From positions 4,037,658 to 4,101,657 of the forward strand of contig JAUPSS010000004.1 in the NCBI GenBank assembly GCA_040285825.1: a stretch of 64,000 nt of DNA, written 5' to 3'. The position numbers and the translations under genes are program-made. How positions within the stretch are numbered: the first letter of the stretch is position 1; every line of letters starts with the position of its first letter. Positions 21,364 through 31,267 of this stretch are shown here, one piece after another. Below the pieces are notes generated by a model. That model had not been told where the DNA came from. It worked only from the letters and a program-made list of their open reading frames with translations, and ran no database searches. The DNA is from Eukaryota sp. TZLM1-RC (taxonomy: Eukaryota > Metamonada: BaSk clade).

Positions 21364-21536
21364 AGTAGTTAATATACTATTATTGCGTAAGAAAGTCGAT
21401 TCAGTATTGTTTTTTGATGTGATCTTGAAATAAGATTATAAATAAAGAATTTGGTTTCCAAATATCCACCAGAAGAGGGTAAGCATGCTCAAGTTGCCAA
21501 ACTCATGAATCATTAAAACATAGATTGACCCATCCT

Positions 21537-21961
21537 CTATTGTTGAGGATGGGTCACCCATCCATTTTCCTTGCCCTGTCTACTGATGGTAGATAAAATC
21601 AAAACTTGCACTAAAAAAAGAAGAAAAAGATTCTGATCTGTTGCATTCGACAGAATTTCTTTAGCGTAACTGTAAATTGGACTGTTGTTTTTCGGAAAGA
21701 AAAATTTCTCCATTAAAAACAGAGCTTGACGACTTTTGTCCGCAAGTCCGTATAAATAGATGTACAATGTATTCTTTTTAATAATGGTAAGGTCAAATCA
21801 CTACCACCAGAAGAAGATTGCTTGCCAAGTTGACCACAGTACCACAACAAAAAATGTGGAAATTTGAAGTGCTGTATCAGAGCCGAGGTTTCATAGTTAT
21901 CGATTCCCCATATAAGATCAGTGCCAGAAAATCCATGCAAAATGCAGGAATTGTGAGTCAA
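21537..21961 (-). pseudogene. Possible broken or two-exon unknown gene
   Basis: Two overlapping minus frames (21713-21961 and 21537-21767) read like consecutive parts of one protein (HGFSGTDLIWGIDNYETS..., then YIYLYGLADKSRQALFLMEKF...). A 28-35 nt intron with a clean frame could not be placed, so a frameshift or an intron with unusual borders is possible. No family recognised. Confidence 0.3.
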
Positions 21962-22078
21962 TATTCAACTACGTATATGTCTCTCAAAAAGGAAACCATG
22001 ATAAGTGACAGAAACAGTTTACAAATGTGACTAGAGGTTTATAAATCAGAGCAATTTACATTTTCTTATATATAAATT

Positions 22079-22537
22079 ATGACATCGCACCAAAACCCAC
22101 TCCTTGTCAAGGCTGAAACTGGTTCAACTCGACCATGTACATATCAACTTCCTGATGTCTGTTTCGGTGTTCCTTCACGACGCTTTAAACCAGATTATGA
22201 TACAACCAAGTCGTGTTTGGATATTCCTGAACCCGAAGTCTCTAAACAAAAGCGAAGAGGTGTGAAACCAGTCAAGATTCCTGATATTACCTTTGGAGTC
22301 ACACAACCTATGCAAGATCCTATCCAAACCAAAAAAATACTAGCTCATGAGTACGAAGCCAACACTTCGCATCATGGAATGCAGAAAACTCAACGGAATA
22401 AGTCCAAATCACTACACACCAAAGCGTCTCTGGGCCATGCTAAGAAGTCTTCCAACCAAGACACTGTCGCCGAACCCTTTAAAATGAAGAAGTTTCTCAA
22501 AGTACCACCAAGAGTTCAGATTCCCCCAACTAAGTAG
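22079..22537 (+). CDS. Small basic protein with two PD-x-x-FGV repeats
   Basis: A 152-residue frame, basic towards the C-terminus. It contains two similar segments, LPDVCFGVPSRRFKPDYDT and IPDITFGVTQPMQDP, spaced about 48 residues apart. Short FG(V/K)-type repeats of this kind occur in some axonemal microtubule-associated proteins, and DPCD lies 700 bp upstream on the same strand, so a flagellar role is a reasonable guess but not shown. Single exon; no membrane segment. Confidence 0.55.
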   Translation: MTSHQNPLLVKAETGSTRPCTYQLPDVCFGVPSRRFKPDYDTTKSCLDIPEPEVSKQKRRGVKPVKIPDITFGVTQPMQDPIQTKKILAHEYEANTSHHGMQKTQRNKSKSLHTKASLGHAKKSSNQDTVAEPFKMKKFLKVPPRVQIPPTK

Positions 22538-23440
22538 TTTTTTTTCAAGTTTTGTATATTATTCCAACAGTTGAGTATTAATTGATAAATTAATTGTTTA
22601 ACCGTTGTTTTCTTGAGACATGATGTTAAAGTCACACTAAAGCATCTTGGGAAGTAACTGGGAAAGACTGTTTCATCGACAAATCTTCGTAATATTGGGA
22701 TCCAATGTGTAGATTGAATAAGTAGCTACATTCAGAAGAGATTTTTATCTTGAACCAGTTAGGTTTAAGAAACTAAAGAGTTACTCTTTATTTTCCCAAT
22801 AGGGTTGACAAAAGATTCAGTTCAAGGCTGGAGGAGCCTCATTACTGGTAAAGAATGCACCATTAGCTTAGATTATCAATTGTTGAATTGAACCCAGATT
22901 CCCTTAAAATCATGAACTTCAATAAAAAATATCAAAAATGGTCTCAAAATTCTGCTTCACGATTCCAATGTTCAACATTTCATCAGGGGTTATTTGTCAA
23001 TATTAGCAGAATTGTACGAAGAACTTATCTATTTTTTGAACTTTATTACTTGTATTGCTTTCATAATCATAAGGAACCACTTTTGCTTATCACAGAGCTT
23101 ATCGAATGAGTTCTTATTCCATAACTATTTTGGTGGTCAAAAGATCTGAGAAAACATAATGTGATTTAAAACAAGATGAATGAGCAAGTTGAAATGTTAA
23201 TGTTTTTCTTCAATGGGAAAGTTCTTCTGTAAAAAATTAGAAGCTAAACCACCAGGTTTAAAATGGCCAAACCATGAGAGTAATAATCGTCATTATATTG
23301 AACAATACTATCAGTTGCGCTCAAATTATACTCATGTCAATAGCCAAAGAGTAACTCGAATATCATTGTGTGACCAATATTCACACGTTTTATTTGTTCA
23401 GTATTCAGCAACACGTTTTTGAACCATTTAGTTGTACTTG
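22538..23440. other. Non-coding stretch
   Basis: No convincing gene. Short open frames (22888-23109, 23213-23422) show no domain and look like chance. Confidence 0.4.
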
Positions 23441-23541
23441 TGTTAGTGCCTTTAGGCTTAAATAGAACAAGGGCAAAATAAATCAACTTTATCTCATTCA
23501 CTTTATCTCTCTTTATCTTAACTTCAAGACTCAAGGCAACA
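23441..23541 (+). repeat. 5' LTR of non-autonomous element, copy 1
   Basis: 101 bp, TGTTAG...GGCAACA, containing GCCTTTAGGCTTAAATAGAA, shared with the repeats at 25406 and 62891. Sequence after it (ATAATTATTGGCCAT) is also shared with the 62891 copy, marking the LTR-internal boundary. Confidence 0.8.
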
Positions 23542-24653
23542 ATAATTATTGGCCATATTTTAGTCAAGATATACCGTAAATAACTTCAGCAAATACTACC
23601 AGCTATCAGCAAGATGTTTTCAACGTGTCAGATAGCTCTGACTTACCACATTTTTCTCACCATTTGCAGCAAGAGGAACAACACCAACAACAAGTTAAAT
23701 AGGACAATGAGGCAACGGATCCGGTTCCCATCTCCTCCATCAAAGGAGAGACAATCGTAAAAACGGATAAAATTGCTCTTTCTTCTAAAACAAAAGTCAA
23801 AGGAACTGGTCCGGACCGGGATCCCACCTCTCTTTCTGACCCATTAGTTAAAGAGGCAACGATAACGGACGCGGATTCCTCTTCCCTTCCCAACGTAGAA
23901 TCCAGTAAGGATATGGATGGAAACCTTACTTTACATACATCAACCATTTTAGGCAAGTATGATGAATTTCAAACTCAACTAGATAAGATGGAAGGGGAAG
24001 ATGACACCAGTAATGGTTTTTACAAACTCTTAACAAGGGCGCGGAAACTTGATTCGAGTCAACAAACCTTTGTCTATTTGAGCAGTTCCCTTTTTATAGA
24101 GTCAAACACTGAAAAACAAAGTCGATTGCATACGAGGTTACAAGTAGAGACGCCAGCTCCATTATTTATGTAATACGAGGGCTAAGATACGGCTGTTGCT
24201 TATTTCAACAATTTTGATCGAAAACACAGCAGTTTAACATCAAAAGACGCCGCTTTTAGATTTCTGAACTTTGCTATTTTGCTTGCTGTTGTTTTTAGTC
24301 CAACAGAGACCCTGTATAATCATTAGCGAATCCACTATTCGGTACCATGATAGATTTACTAAACGACACTACCATGTTACTCGTTTGCGAAAAAAAGAAG
24401 AAGCAGAGCGTTTTTGTGTAGCGATTAAAACATACTCAACAAAATAATCAAACACACAGATCTTGGATCTATCCTATTCTACATTATTATCAAAGAGTTA
24501 TAGTTCATCAATTGTCGAACTTAAAAGTGTAAACCCAATGTCTGTGTCAATTTCAATCAGCGCAGAGATGATAGTAAAAAATAGAAAACACTAGTATTTA
24601 GTTATTAGTATTTTGTATATTTATAGTTCTTATAGTTGGTAGTTTATTAGTTT

Positions 24654-25379
24654 ATTAGTTTAAACCATACTTGCAAAATACAAGGGCCAAAAAATAATAC
24701 AAATACAAATACAGAAATACAAATCCAAAATACAAATACAGAAATACAAAATACAGATGTTTATCCAGTTGGTGTTTTAGTCAGAATTTCGAATGTATAA
24801 GGTTACTCTCTACGTTTTTTTAATACACTGTTATTCTTTTTTGCTATTCTTCTCGGTTTTCCTGCTGATGGGCCCACACAAGCGTGCATTAGTGAACTAT
24901 CGACTTCTTCGTCGATTTCATCAATTAAGCTTTGTGTGTCTTCGGGAGCGACACTTGTGATCTCGACTGGTTCAGGATCAAACTCAATGTCATCGTCATC
25001 ACAAAACATAACCATAGTTTCCAGCTCAGCAACAATATCACTTTCAGGAAGATGAATATTATTTTCAATGAATGAGTTGTCAATCTGACTCAATTTATCT
25101 CCCCACTTATCTCACTTATCTTAGATCGTTTTATTGCTATTGACGATATGGGTCTTAAAACCGGGAGGAGGTTCAAGTTTGAAAGACTTCTGGTAGTGGG
25201 GGGTGGAGGAAGATGTCATAATCAGAATGCAAAACACGGTAAACCTAATTTTATAATGTGCAACAAAATACAAAAAAATACAAATACATCGGAAAAAAAA
25301 TACAAATACAAATACAAAGAAAATACAGAATACAAATAAATACAGAAAATGGTATTTTGCAAGTATGGTTTAAAGCTAA
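24654..25379. mobile_element. TIR-bounded insert with hexamer arrays
   Basis: A perfect 23-bp inverted repeat (TTTAAACCATACTTGCAAAATAC at 24659-24681, complement at 25352-25374) extends by ATTAG with a one-base gap. Inside, both flanks carry runs of ATACAA-type hexamers in the same orientation. A 96-residue acidic frame (24803-25093, minus) lies in the middle. It resembles a small DNA-transposon derivative or foldback element, but no transposase domain is recognised. Confidence 0.6.
24803..25093 (-). CDS. Acidic 96-aa ORF inside TIR element
   Basis: The frame is strongly acidic in the middle (CDDDDIEFDPEP) and ends in a basic cluster (KKNNSVLKKRRE). No domain is recognised; acidic N-terminal regions occur in several transposases, and this could be the leftover start of one. 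It has no counterpart in the 62.9 kb copy of the surrounding LTR element. Confidence 0.35.
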   Translation of the reverse strand: MSQIDNSFIENNIHLPESDIVAELETMVMFCDDDDIEFDPEPVEITSVAPEDTQSLIDEIDEEVDSSLMHACVGPSAGKPRRIAKKNNSVLKKRRE

Positions 25380-25405
25380 TTAAGTTTGAAAAACGGAAGA
25401 AGCAG

Positions 25406-25506
25406 TGTTGGCGCCTTTAGGCTTAAATAGAATAAGGGTAAAATAAATCTACTTTATCTCATTCACTGTATCTCACTTTATCTTAAATTCACGACTTAAG
25501 GCAACA
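25406..25506 (+). repeat. 3' LTR of non-autonomous element, copy 1
   Basis: 101 bp, TGTTGGCG...GGCAACA, same orientation as the repeat at 23441. It is preceded by a purine-rich tract (GAAAAACGGAAGAAGCAG) and followed by CTTG, which matches the four bases before the left LTR. Confidence 0.8.
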
Positions 25507-26134
25507 CTTGCGACTTTAGTTAATAATGCTGCAATTACCGGAATTGTAATGAAGCGTTATTGAGGAGAAACTCTATGTTGATGATAGAGTTCAGTGAGTT
25601 ACCTTTGGAACAATTCAAAAGTACACTTTTGGGCCTATCAAACATTTGATGATTGCCAGTCAAAAAGCTATGAAATCACTGATCATATAGAAAAAACTTG
25701 ATGAAGAGTTTTTTAATACAACAGAATACCAAACTTTCTATGATATTCTTGACAAAATGGACAAAATGGACTATAAGTACGTCAAATTCAAATTCCACGT
25801 CAAAGACAGAAGGTCTAATTTACCAAACATCTTCTATGAATGATATAGAACATTATATCCAACTAAAAACCATTGAATGCAAAATCAGATGCAATGTAGA
25901 TCTCATATGAGATAAACTGAACTGAACTGATCAACCGATTAAAAGCCAAATTAAAAGCTGATACTAATAATTGTCTTTGGTATAGTGGATTGAGAGAGGA
26001 AATGGATCAAGCAATAATTGCAAATACAAAGACACTTTGCTTAAATCTGTACAATGACAGCAAAGCCCCCTGGGTTAACATTATCGAAATTTTGGTAATT
26101 CATTCAACCCTTTCGACTCATTGGACCTCAAACA
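25507..26134 (+). pseudogene. Degenerate coding remnant
   Basis: Broken frames on the plus strand around 25600-25850 (KKLDEEFF, YQTFYDILDKMDKMDYKYVK) look like decayed coding sequence of unknown type. No intact gene. Confidence 0.3.
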
Positions 26135-26830
26135 ATGTGTTCTCCACTCAATCTTACTGTCATCAAACGCTATGATAAAAAGGCACAACGTGTGCTCTTC
26201 ACTCTTTCTGTCTTTCACTACCAATATAACTCAAATTATGACCCCAAAACTGACCCTAAGGAGAACTGTTGGCAAAAGCGTTCTGCCATCGGCACGCAGA
26301 TGGCACAATTGTTCATATATGAGCGCAAGAGCCCCCACGCACCTAAACACGCTTTTATAATTATGGAAGTGATGAATGAAGATTGGAAACCCATTGCAGA
26401 ACCCATTGAACCTTCTCGGGGGTTTCAACGTGCTTCTCCCACTACTCTCACCTATTATTCGGTTACTGGTAATCGACGACTTATCTCAACCAAGGACAAC
26501 ATTGTGTCAATGGATAGTTTGTATGAAATGTTGACAACTCTGGTACAAGAAGCACCTTCCTCCGAAATTCAACCTAGTCCTGCTTCACGAATTACAAAGA
26601 ACCCTGTCCAGCGTCAGCTTTCATGGCAAAGTTTTAGCCCAAGGGCAGGCTCTCCAACCATTCTGCAGGTTAAGGAAGAAGTTCCAAAAAAGGATGTCTC
26701 CATGGAAGTGTTCACTGAAAACAATAATCCAAAGATGGATGATTTGGATGAAGATTCAATGGTATTTAAATCCATTGTTTTGAATACTGATTTTATGGAG
26801 AGTTTCATTTCATTGATGGAGAAGTTTTGA
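26135..26830 (+). CDS. Hypothetical protein, 231 aa
   Basis: A clear single-exon frame. The N-terminal 100 residues look folded (LTVIKRYDKKAQRVLFTLSV, then FIIMEVMNEDWKP), while the rest is Ser/Pro-rich and probably disordered with an acidic end. No known domain is recognised. It converges with the TBC gene downstream; the two stop codons are about 70 bp apart. An AATAAA-like site near 26864 could serve polyadenylation. Confidence 0.7.
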   Translation: MCSPLNLTVIKRYDKKAQRVLFTLSVFHYQYNSNYDPKTDPKENCWQKRSAIGTQMAQLFIYERKSPHAPKHAFIIMEVMNEDWKPIAEPIEPSRGFQRASPTTLTYYSVTGNRRLISTKDNIVSMDSLYEMLTTLVQEAPSSEIQPSPASRITKNPVQRQLSWQSFSPRAGSPTILQVKEEVPKKDVSMEVFTENNNPKMDDLDEDSMVFKSIVLNTDFMESFISLMEKF

Positions 26831-26900
26831 TTTCAGCAACAGTGTATTAATTGTGTATTATGAAAAAATACATTTTTGAAATAATTAATTATTTTGATTT

Positions 26901-28109
26901 TTAATTTGAAAATTTTCCTAAAACAGAGCTATACATATCTGGGGTAATATCAATAATTTCGAAAGCAGAAAATAATTCATGCTCTTCTATTTCATTAACG
27001 TTCTTGATAGCCTTCAATGCATGTTCAAAATCCAAAACTAATTCAACCTTGATCAAAGACAATATCGCCAAAGACGTCCTCATCAGAGTTACATCACCTA
27101 AGAGAAACCAGTTATCCCAAATGCGGGCCACACAATCCAGAGAAAGCGACCGAGAAAACACGGTATTGAACCAATCATGTAGATAAAGGGAACAGTGTAA
27201 ATCTATTTGTTTGAAATATGTTGCAATATTTGGAAGGTATTGAAGTAAAAAATGGTCAAATAATTTGTAATAAATGTCAATTCTTGACTGATTAAATGTA
27301 TAAAAACAACTCAAAATAGGGTTATTCACTATTATATTCGAAAAACAAGTAAATGCAGAGTGTGGTTCTAAAAATAGTAACAAGACACTTTGGATAAAGC
27401 TCATGCCCTGAACATAACCAATGTCAGGCCTATATTCAACAAAGGCAACCAGGCAATTATAAAGGGAAGTTCGCCAAGGACCTTCTGAGAAAAAAGAAAG
27501 GGTTGGGAAGGTCCTGGGAATATCAGTATCAATGAGTTTCATGGACATTTCATTCGCCACAAATGAATGATCACTGTTTGCTTTCCTGTGGTGTTTCTCA
27601 ATGAGGGCATTAAAAAGTGATTTAGTAATGCCCAGAGGATTCCCTACAACTAATGGCCAGATATGCTTCCTATAACAAGAAGGAATGCCCTTAGAGAACA
27701 GCTTTTTTGCTTTTCTTGTGGTAATAATGGAAGGAAGGTGAGGAATGATCTGAGATGACCAAATCTTTAAGTTTTTAGCTTTTTCTGCTTCAAGTTTGGC
27801 TCGGAACTTGCGTTGTTGTTGGAGACGCTTAGCTTCACGTCGCTGTGATCTTTTAGAATCGCGTTGGAGTCTGGAAAAGTCTTCAAGTTGGCGATTAGCT
27901 TCAGAAGTTGGTTTTGCTGGAACTTCAGTACCAGAGACAGTGTGAATAGGGCGGTTGTAAATGTGAGGAGTAAGAGAAGATATATCTTCATCTTTAAGAT
28001 TGAGTGTACGTATTTGAAAAACATCAGCGGGTGGCTTCATAGTGGAAGTATCATCAACAGGAGGAGAATATCGTATTGGAGGAGGAAGTGGGGCTTCGTG
28101 GTTGTGCAT
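26901..28109 (-). CDS. TBC-domain protein (Rab GTPase-activating protein)
   Basis: The 402-residue frame has a disordered Pro-rich start, a basic coiled segment (about 75-115, SKRSQRREAKRLQQQRKF) and then a TBC domain from about residue 135 to 385. Diagnostic features are IPSCYRKHIWPLVVG at the domain start, the arginine-finger motif IDTDIPRTFP and the glutamine-finger motif DIGYVQGM. Both catalytic residues of TBC Rab-GAPs are therefore present. TBC proteins stimulate GTP hydrolysis by Rab GTPases in membrane traffic. The layout (basic N-terminal linker, C-terminal TBC) resembles TBC1D12/14-type proteins. Single exon. Confidence 0.93.
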   Translation of the reverse strand: MHNHEAPLPPPIRYSPPVDDTSTMKPPADVFQIRTLNLKDEDISSLTPHIYNRPIHTVSGTEVPAKPTSEANRQLEDFSRLQRDSKRSQRREAKRLQQQRKFRAKLEAEKAKNLKIWSSQIIPHLPSIITTRKAKKLFSKGIPSCYRKHIWPLVVGNPLGITKSLFNALIEKHHRKANSDHSFVANEMSMKLIDTDIPRTFPTLSFFSEGPWRTSLYNCLVAFVEYRPDIGYVQGMSFIQSVLLLFLEPHSAFTCFSNIIVNNPILSCFYTFNQSRIDIYYKLFDHFLLQYLPNIATYFKQIDLHCSLYLHDWFNTVFSRSLSLDCVARIWDNWFLLGDVTLMRTSLAILSLIKVELVLDFEHALKAIKNVNEIEEHELFSAFEIIDITPDMYSSVLGKFSN

Positions 28110-28386
28110 AAAGTTGTGGTATTATGGCCCACAATGTGTGAGCAGAATTTCGGGTTAAATGATTTCTTAATCATAGAAAAAATTCCTCCATGACTGCCAT
28201 ACAGACAGAAGGTTCCACACAATTCGACACCAAGGGCAGTCCTCTATCCTGAATTGATTGATATCCATCGATTTCACAATTTTGAAAGAACTTGGAGTAA
28301 ATTGTACAACTCTACTCTGACATTCTGATTCTTCGCATCACGATTTGCTAATTGCTTGGTTTTATTTTAAAAAATAAAAAATGAAA

Positions 28387-29772
28387 TTAATCTGTTTTTA
28401 CTAAAGAATTGTTTTCACCTTTACATGCTTTTGTTACTCTCTTAACTATAGGGAATGGAGACTTGTTGATAAACAAATAAACACCATTTCCAAAATGACT
28501 AATAAATCTACTAGAATAAATTCGAGAAATACCCTGTTCTTCCACAAGCAAACTAACCTTCTCTATAAAAGAACAATAAACATTAAGAAAAGAGGCTAGT
28601 TTATCCTTAGGAAGAAAAGTTTCAGATTCAAACTGCATGGCTTCAGACTCCACCACTTGTTCATAGAGATCGCCGGCATAAAACTTTAACAGAGAAAGGG
28701 CCAGCAAAAGTGGATCTAATCGGTGATAGACTTGATGAAGCACAATAAGATCAAGCATTCCAATACACTGTTCCTCTAAGACAGGACTAACTTCTGCATC
28801 TAGAGCTTCAGCAACGGCCAGCAGTTCAACAAGTAATTGATAGCTTGAGGGTATTCGAAGTCTCCATTGAAGGATGTTCAGAACAATAGATTCCATGGCA
28901 AACAGCTCTTCTCTTTCCACCAACTCTTCTAGAACCAATGAATTAAACTCGGAAACCCCCTCTGACTGATTGACCTTCACTGCAATCATCAGACAAGTAA
29001 CTCCTATCAACTGAATCTTGGAGCTATAAGGCACACTTCCAAATGTGAAAAGCGACCGTATAACTCTGTCGAAAAAGGAAACAGCAAGGTAAAACGTCTG
29101 CCTTTCAAGGGGGAAGATAAGAGAAAACTCCATTAGCCAGTCAACCAATACACTACGCTTTAACGATGGCTGGTCTGTTCCCTGATCAAATGTCCAAGGG
29201 CAGGCAGACAAGACAACTCGCCTTGGAGGAAGGGCCCTTCGCTTTTCATATCGGAGAAAAGTGGATAGAGCAAGAGACTTGAGGAACCGAGGCAAAGAAG
29301 GTTTGGTTGGACTGAACGGTGTGGTTAACGTAGACAAGGACGAGCACCATAGGGAGTGGTAAATTCTGGCCGGATCTTTCACCTTATACCACGTCACAAC
29401 GTTGTCTTCCGTCTCAGAAGCGGATATAGCAAATTGAACATTGCTATCAGCAGTTACGGTCCACTCATGTAGGCGTCCAAGAAAGTATTCACAGCATGCT
29501 TCATTGACCTTGTGTATATTGAGAACTCGATCTGCACGTCGAGGATTTGGAAGGGCGGCCAGTCGACCCTGGTCATCACGGAGTACAAATGATGTGATAG
29601 TATGGTTACTGTGTTTGTAGGAGTACGATTCAGCCCCACCAGCAACAAGAGACGACTTAGGGTAGTGCAGGATTGTGCGACAAGAAGACTCAGCATAGGC
29701 GCAGTTAGAGCGTTTTACAGGTGGCAAATTGTCCAGATATGTCCTTCTGGATCGAGCATTCATAAACACCAC
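28387..29772 (-). CDS. Cyclin
   Basis: The 461-residue frame contains a cyclin box at about residues 205-310: DWLMEFSLIFPLERQTFYLAV, then FFDRVI, LIGVTCLMIAVKVNQ and ILNILQWRL-like text (VLNILQWRLRIPSSY). This is the classic order of cyclin-fold helices, and the Lys and Glu positions for kinase binding are plausible (K in AVKVNQ). A second, weaker cyclin fold follows. The N-terminal 200 residues are unassigned. Cyclins bind and direct cyclin-dependent kinases. Class cannot be fixed by eye. An in-frame upstream exon is possible because a TACGTAG acceptor-like site lies just before the first ATG. Confidence 0.9.
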   Translation of the reverse strand: MVFMNARSRRTYLDNLPPVKRSNCAYAESSCRTILHYPKSSLVAGGAESYSYKHSNHTITSFVLRDDQGRLAALPNPRRADRVLNIHKVNEACCEYFLGRLHEWTVTADSNVQFAISASETEDNVVTWYKVKDPARIYHSLWCSSLSTLTTPFSPTKPSLPRFLKSLALSTFLRYEKRRALPPRRVVLSACPWTFDQGTDQPSLKRSVLVDWLMEFSLIFPLERQTFYLAVSFFDRVIRSLFTFGSVPYSSKIQLIGVTCLMIAVKVNQSEGVSEFNSLVLEELVEREELFAMESIVLNILQWRLRIPSSYQLLVELLAVAEALDAEVSPVLEEQCIGMLDLIVLHQVYHRLDPLLLALSLLKFYAGDLYEQVVESEAMQFESETFLPKDKLASFLNVYCSFIEKVSLLVEEQGISRIYSSRFISHFGNGVYLFINKSPFPIVKRVTKACKGENNSLVKTD

Positions 29773-30004
29773 CTACGTATAGAGGGGTTAGGTATGTGGT
29801 TCCATTGTGTGAACAGCAACATCGTGAGATGACAAAGAAAATGTCTTGCCAACATTTTTCTCATCCCATGAGATCTGTCTACTTTGTGTTTTTGTTTCAG
29901 CTTCGAGAAAGGAGTATTAGATTTGATTCCTAGAAATCACATGACTTTTGATTAAGCAATGCATTATGTTTATATTTGCTTATATGATTATTCTTATGTC
30001 CAAC

Positions 30005-30316
30005 CTAAACCGTGCTAGTGTGGACTCTGATAAGCATAATCAGGAATTTGGGACATTTAACATCCCAGTAATTGTGATCAAAGTTTTCAGTGAACTTCTG
30101 GGCCAAAGGCCTAGAGATGAGAAGATTTGTAGATCCAAATAAATGATTAAAAATGGAATTAAAACAAAGTCTTAAAGTGGAAAGTTTGATATGTTTTTGT
30201 ATATCCAATTTCATCATTTGGTCAATATTTTCGGAAATTAAGTTCAACTTATCAAACAATTCTTTGGTGACTTCATCATTATTTCCTAAAAACGAACCCA
30301 AATGAACGAATAGCAT
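30005..30316 (-). mobile_element. Non-LTR fragment 5
   Basis: The frame contains ELFDKLNLISENIDQMMKLD followed by IQKHIKLSTLRLCFNSIFNHL, matching the segment after the RT domain in copy 2 (EKFDKDLSFIAECDIEKHIKFF). The downstream part (PLAQKFTENF... at about 30030-30125) matches the block at 62720-62850 at DNA level. So it is a diverged non-LTR family fragment in the METTL/cyclin intergenic region. Confidence 0.65.
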
Positions 30317-30564
30317 CAGTTGAATATAACTATAAAAATAGTAAGAGTTGTTTGTTTAAAATGAATAAACAAGGACATTTGCACAGATTCATTGGTGCAC
30401 TCAATGTCAAGGTGAGTTTGAATGTACGTCCAAAATGTAGGGTGCACTGCTAAAATACTGATGGATTAGGCATCATAATTAGCATAAAGTCTTTAACAAC
30501 AACTAAAGGTCAAAACCTTTATTGATGTTAATAACTCAGATTAATACTAAAAGACACTCCATGG

Positions 30565-31263
30565 TCAACGTTTTTTTAATATTATAATAAAACAATCTTC
30601 TGGAAAACTCAATAAGGAAAAATGAAGCAAACACCTATCTAAAGCTTCAAAAAGTAATTCATGAGCAACGTTACTTCTTTTCTTGTAGGCAATGACGGCC
30701 TCTCCATCATCAGTTATGAGCTCTTCAACAGTTTCAAAGAGCGGGGTAAAGCATGTTGGATCATACAAAACATCTGCGCCATAAACTAAGTCGAATTTAC
30801 CATATTCAAGGGAAAACCTATTGGCATTGTCCCTCTCCCATTCAAGGATATGAGACTCAATGCTAAGACAGTTGACATTGGCATTTTTTGAGATAAGATC
30901 AACGATTTCTCTCTCTCCATCTGTGGCAAAAACATGGTCAACACTACAATACTTTTTAACAAAAAGACTGGGAAGTGCAATTCCTGCACCAAGTTCTAAA
31001 GCCTATGATTAGCAAATCATTTGGTAGGTAAAAACTTTTGAACAAGAAGAAAATACAGTTGTAATATTGAGAAGAAGATACTCTAAGAGTACATGTGTAG
31101 CCGGCCACAAAACTGTTCCTGTCCGATCACAATCTGTACTTGCTGCCTTCGAACAGTAAGCATTGACAGTGAAGTCCTTATGATGATAAAGGTTGAGAAT
31201 GTAATCAGTGGTTGTGAAGAGATTTAGAAAGGCATCTTCATAATCATCTTCTGTAGCAATCAT
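30565..31263 (-). CDS. METTL21-like protein methyltransferase (two exons)
   Basis: Exon 1 is 31036-31263 and exon 2 is 30565-31002, separated by a 33-nt intron (31003-31035, GTTTTT...ATAG with a TGCTAAT branch-like motif), giving about 221 residues. The joined frame shows GTVLWPATHVLLEYLL, the SAM-binding motif I ALELGAGIALPSLF across the splice site, a DGERE post-I acidic loop and FDLVYGADVLYDPT, all typical of the METTL21/FAM86 group of protein lysine methyltransferases. The start codon at 31261-31263 lies only 4 bp from the end of Fanzor element A, so its 5' UTR and promoter must now lie in or beyond that element. Substrate cannot be told. Confidence 0.85.
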
Positions 31264-31267
31264 TGAA

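Larger units (their letters stand above)
23441..25506 (+). mobile_element. Complete non-autonomous LTR retroelement, copy 1
   Basis: Two 101-bp direct repeats, 23441-23541 and 25406-25506, start TGTT and end CAACA and differ at about ten positions. The four bases CTTG precede the left one (23437-23440) and follow the right one (25507-25510), a 4-bp target duplication like that of gypsy 2. A purine-rich tract ends at the right LTR. The internal region has no reverse transcriptase or integrase. It encodes a Gln- and Thr/Pro-rich, partly repeated protein remnant (about 23600-24170) and a second conserved stretch (about 24310-24600). The same LTR and internal sequence recur at 62891. A TIR-bounded insert occupies 24654-25379. 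I infer a TRIM/LARD-type element mobilised in trans. Confidence 0.8.

Noticed and set aside
25404-25508. CAGTGTTGGC...GGCAACACTTG as a hAT-type MITE
   Set aside because: The same 101-bp unit occurs as a direct pair with a 4-bp duplication around the whole 2-kb element and continues into shared internal sequence, which fits an LTR better.
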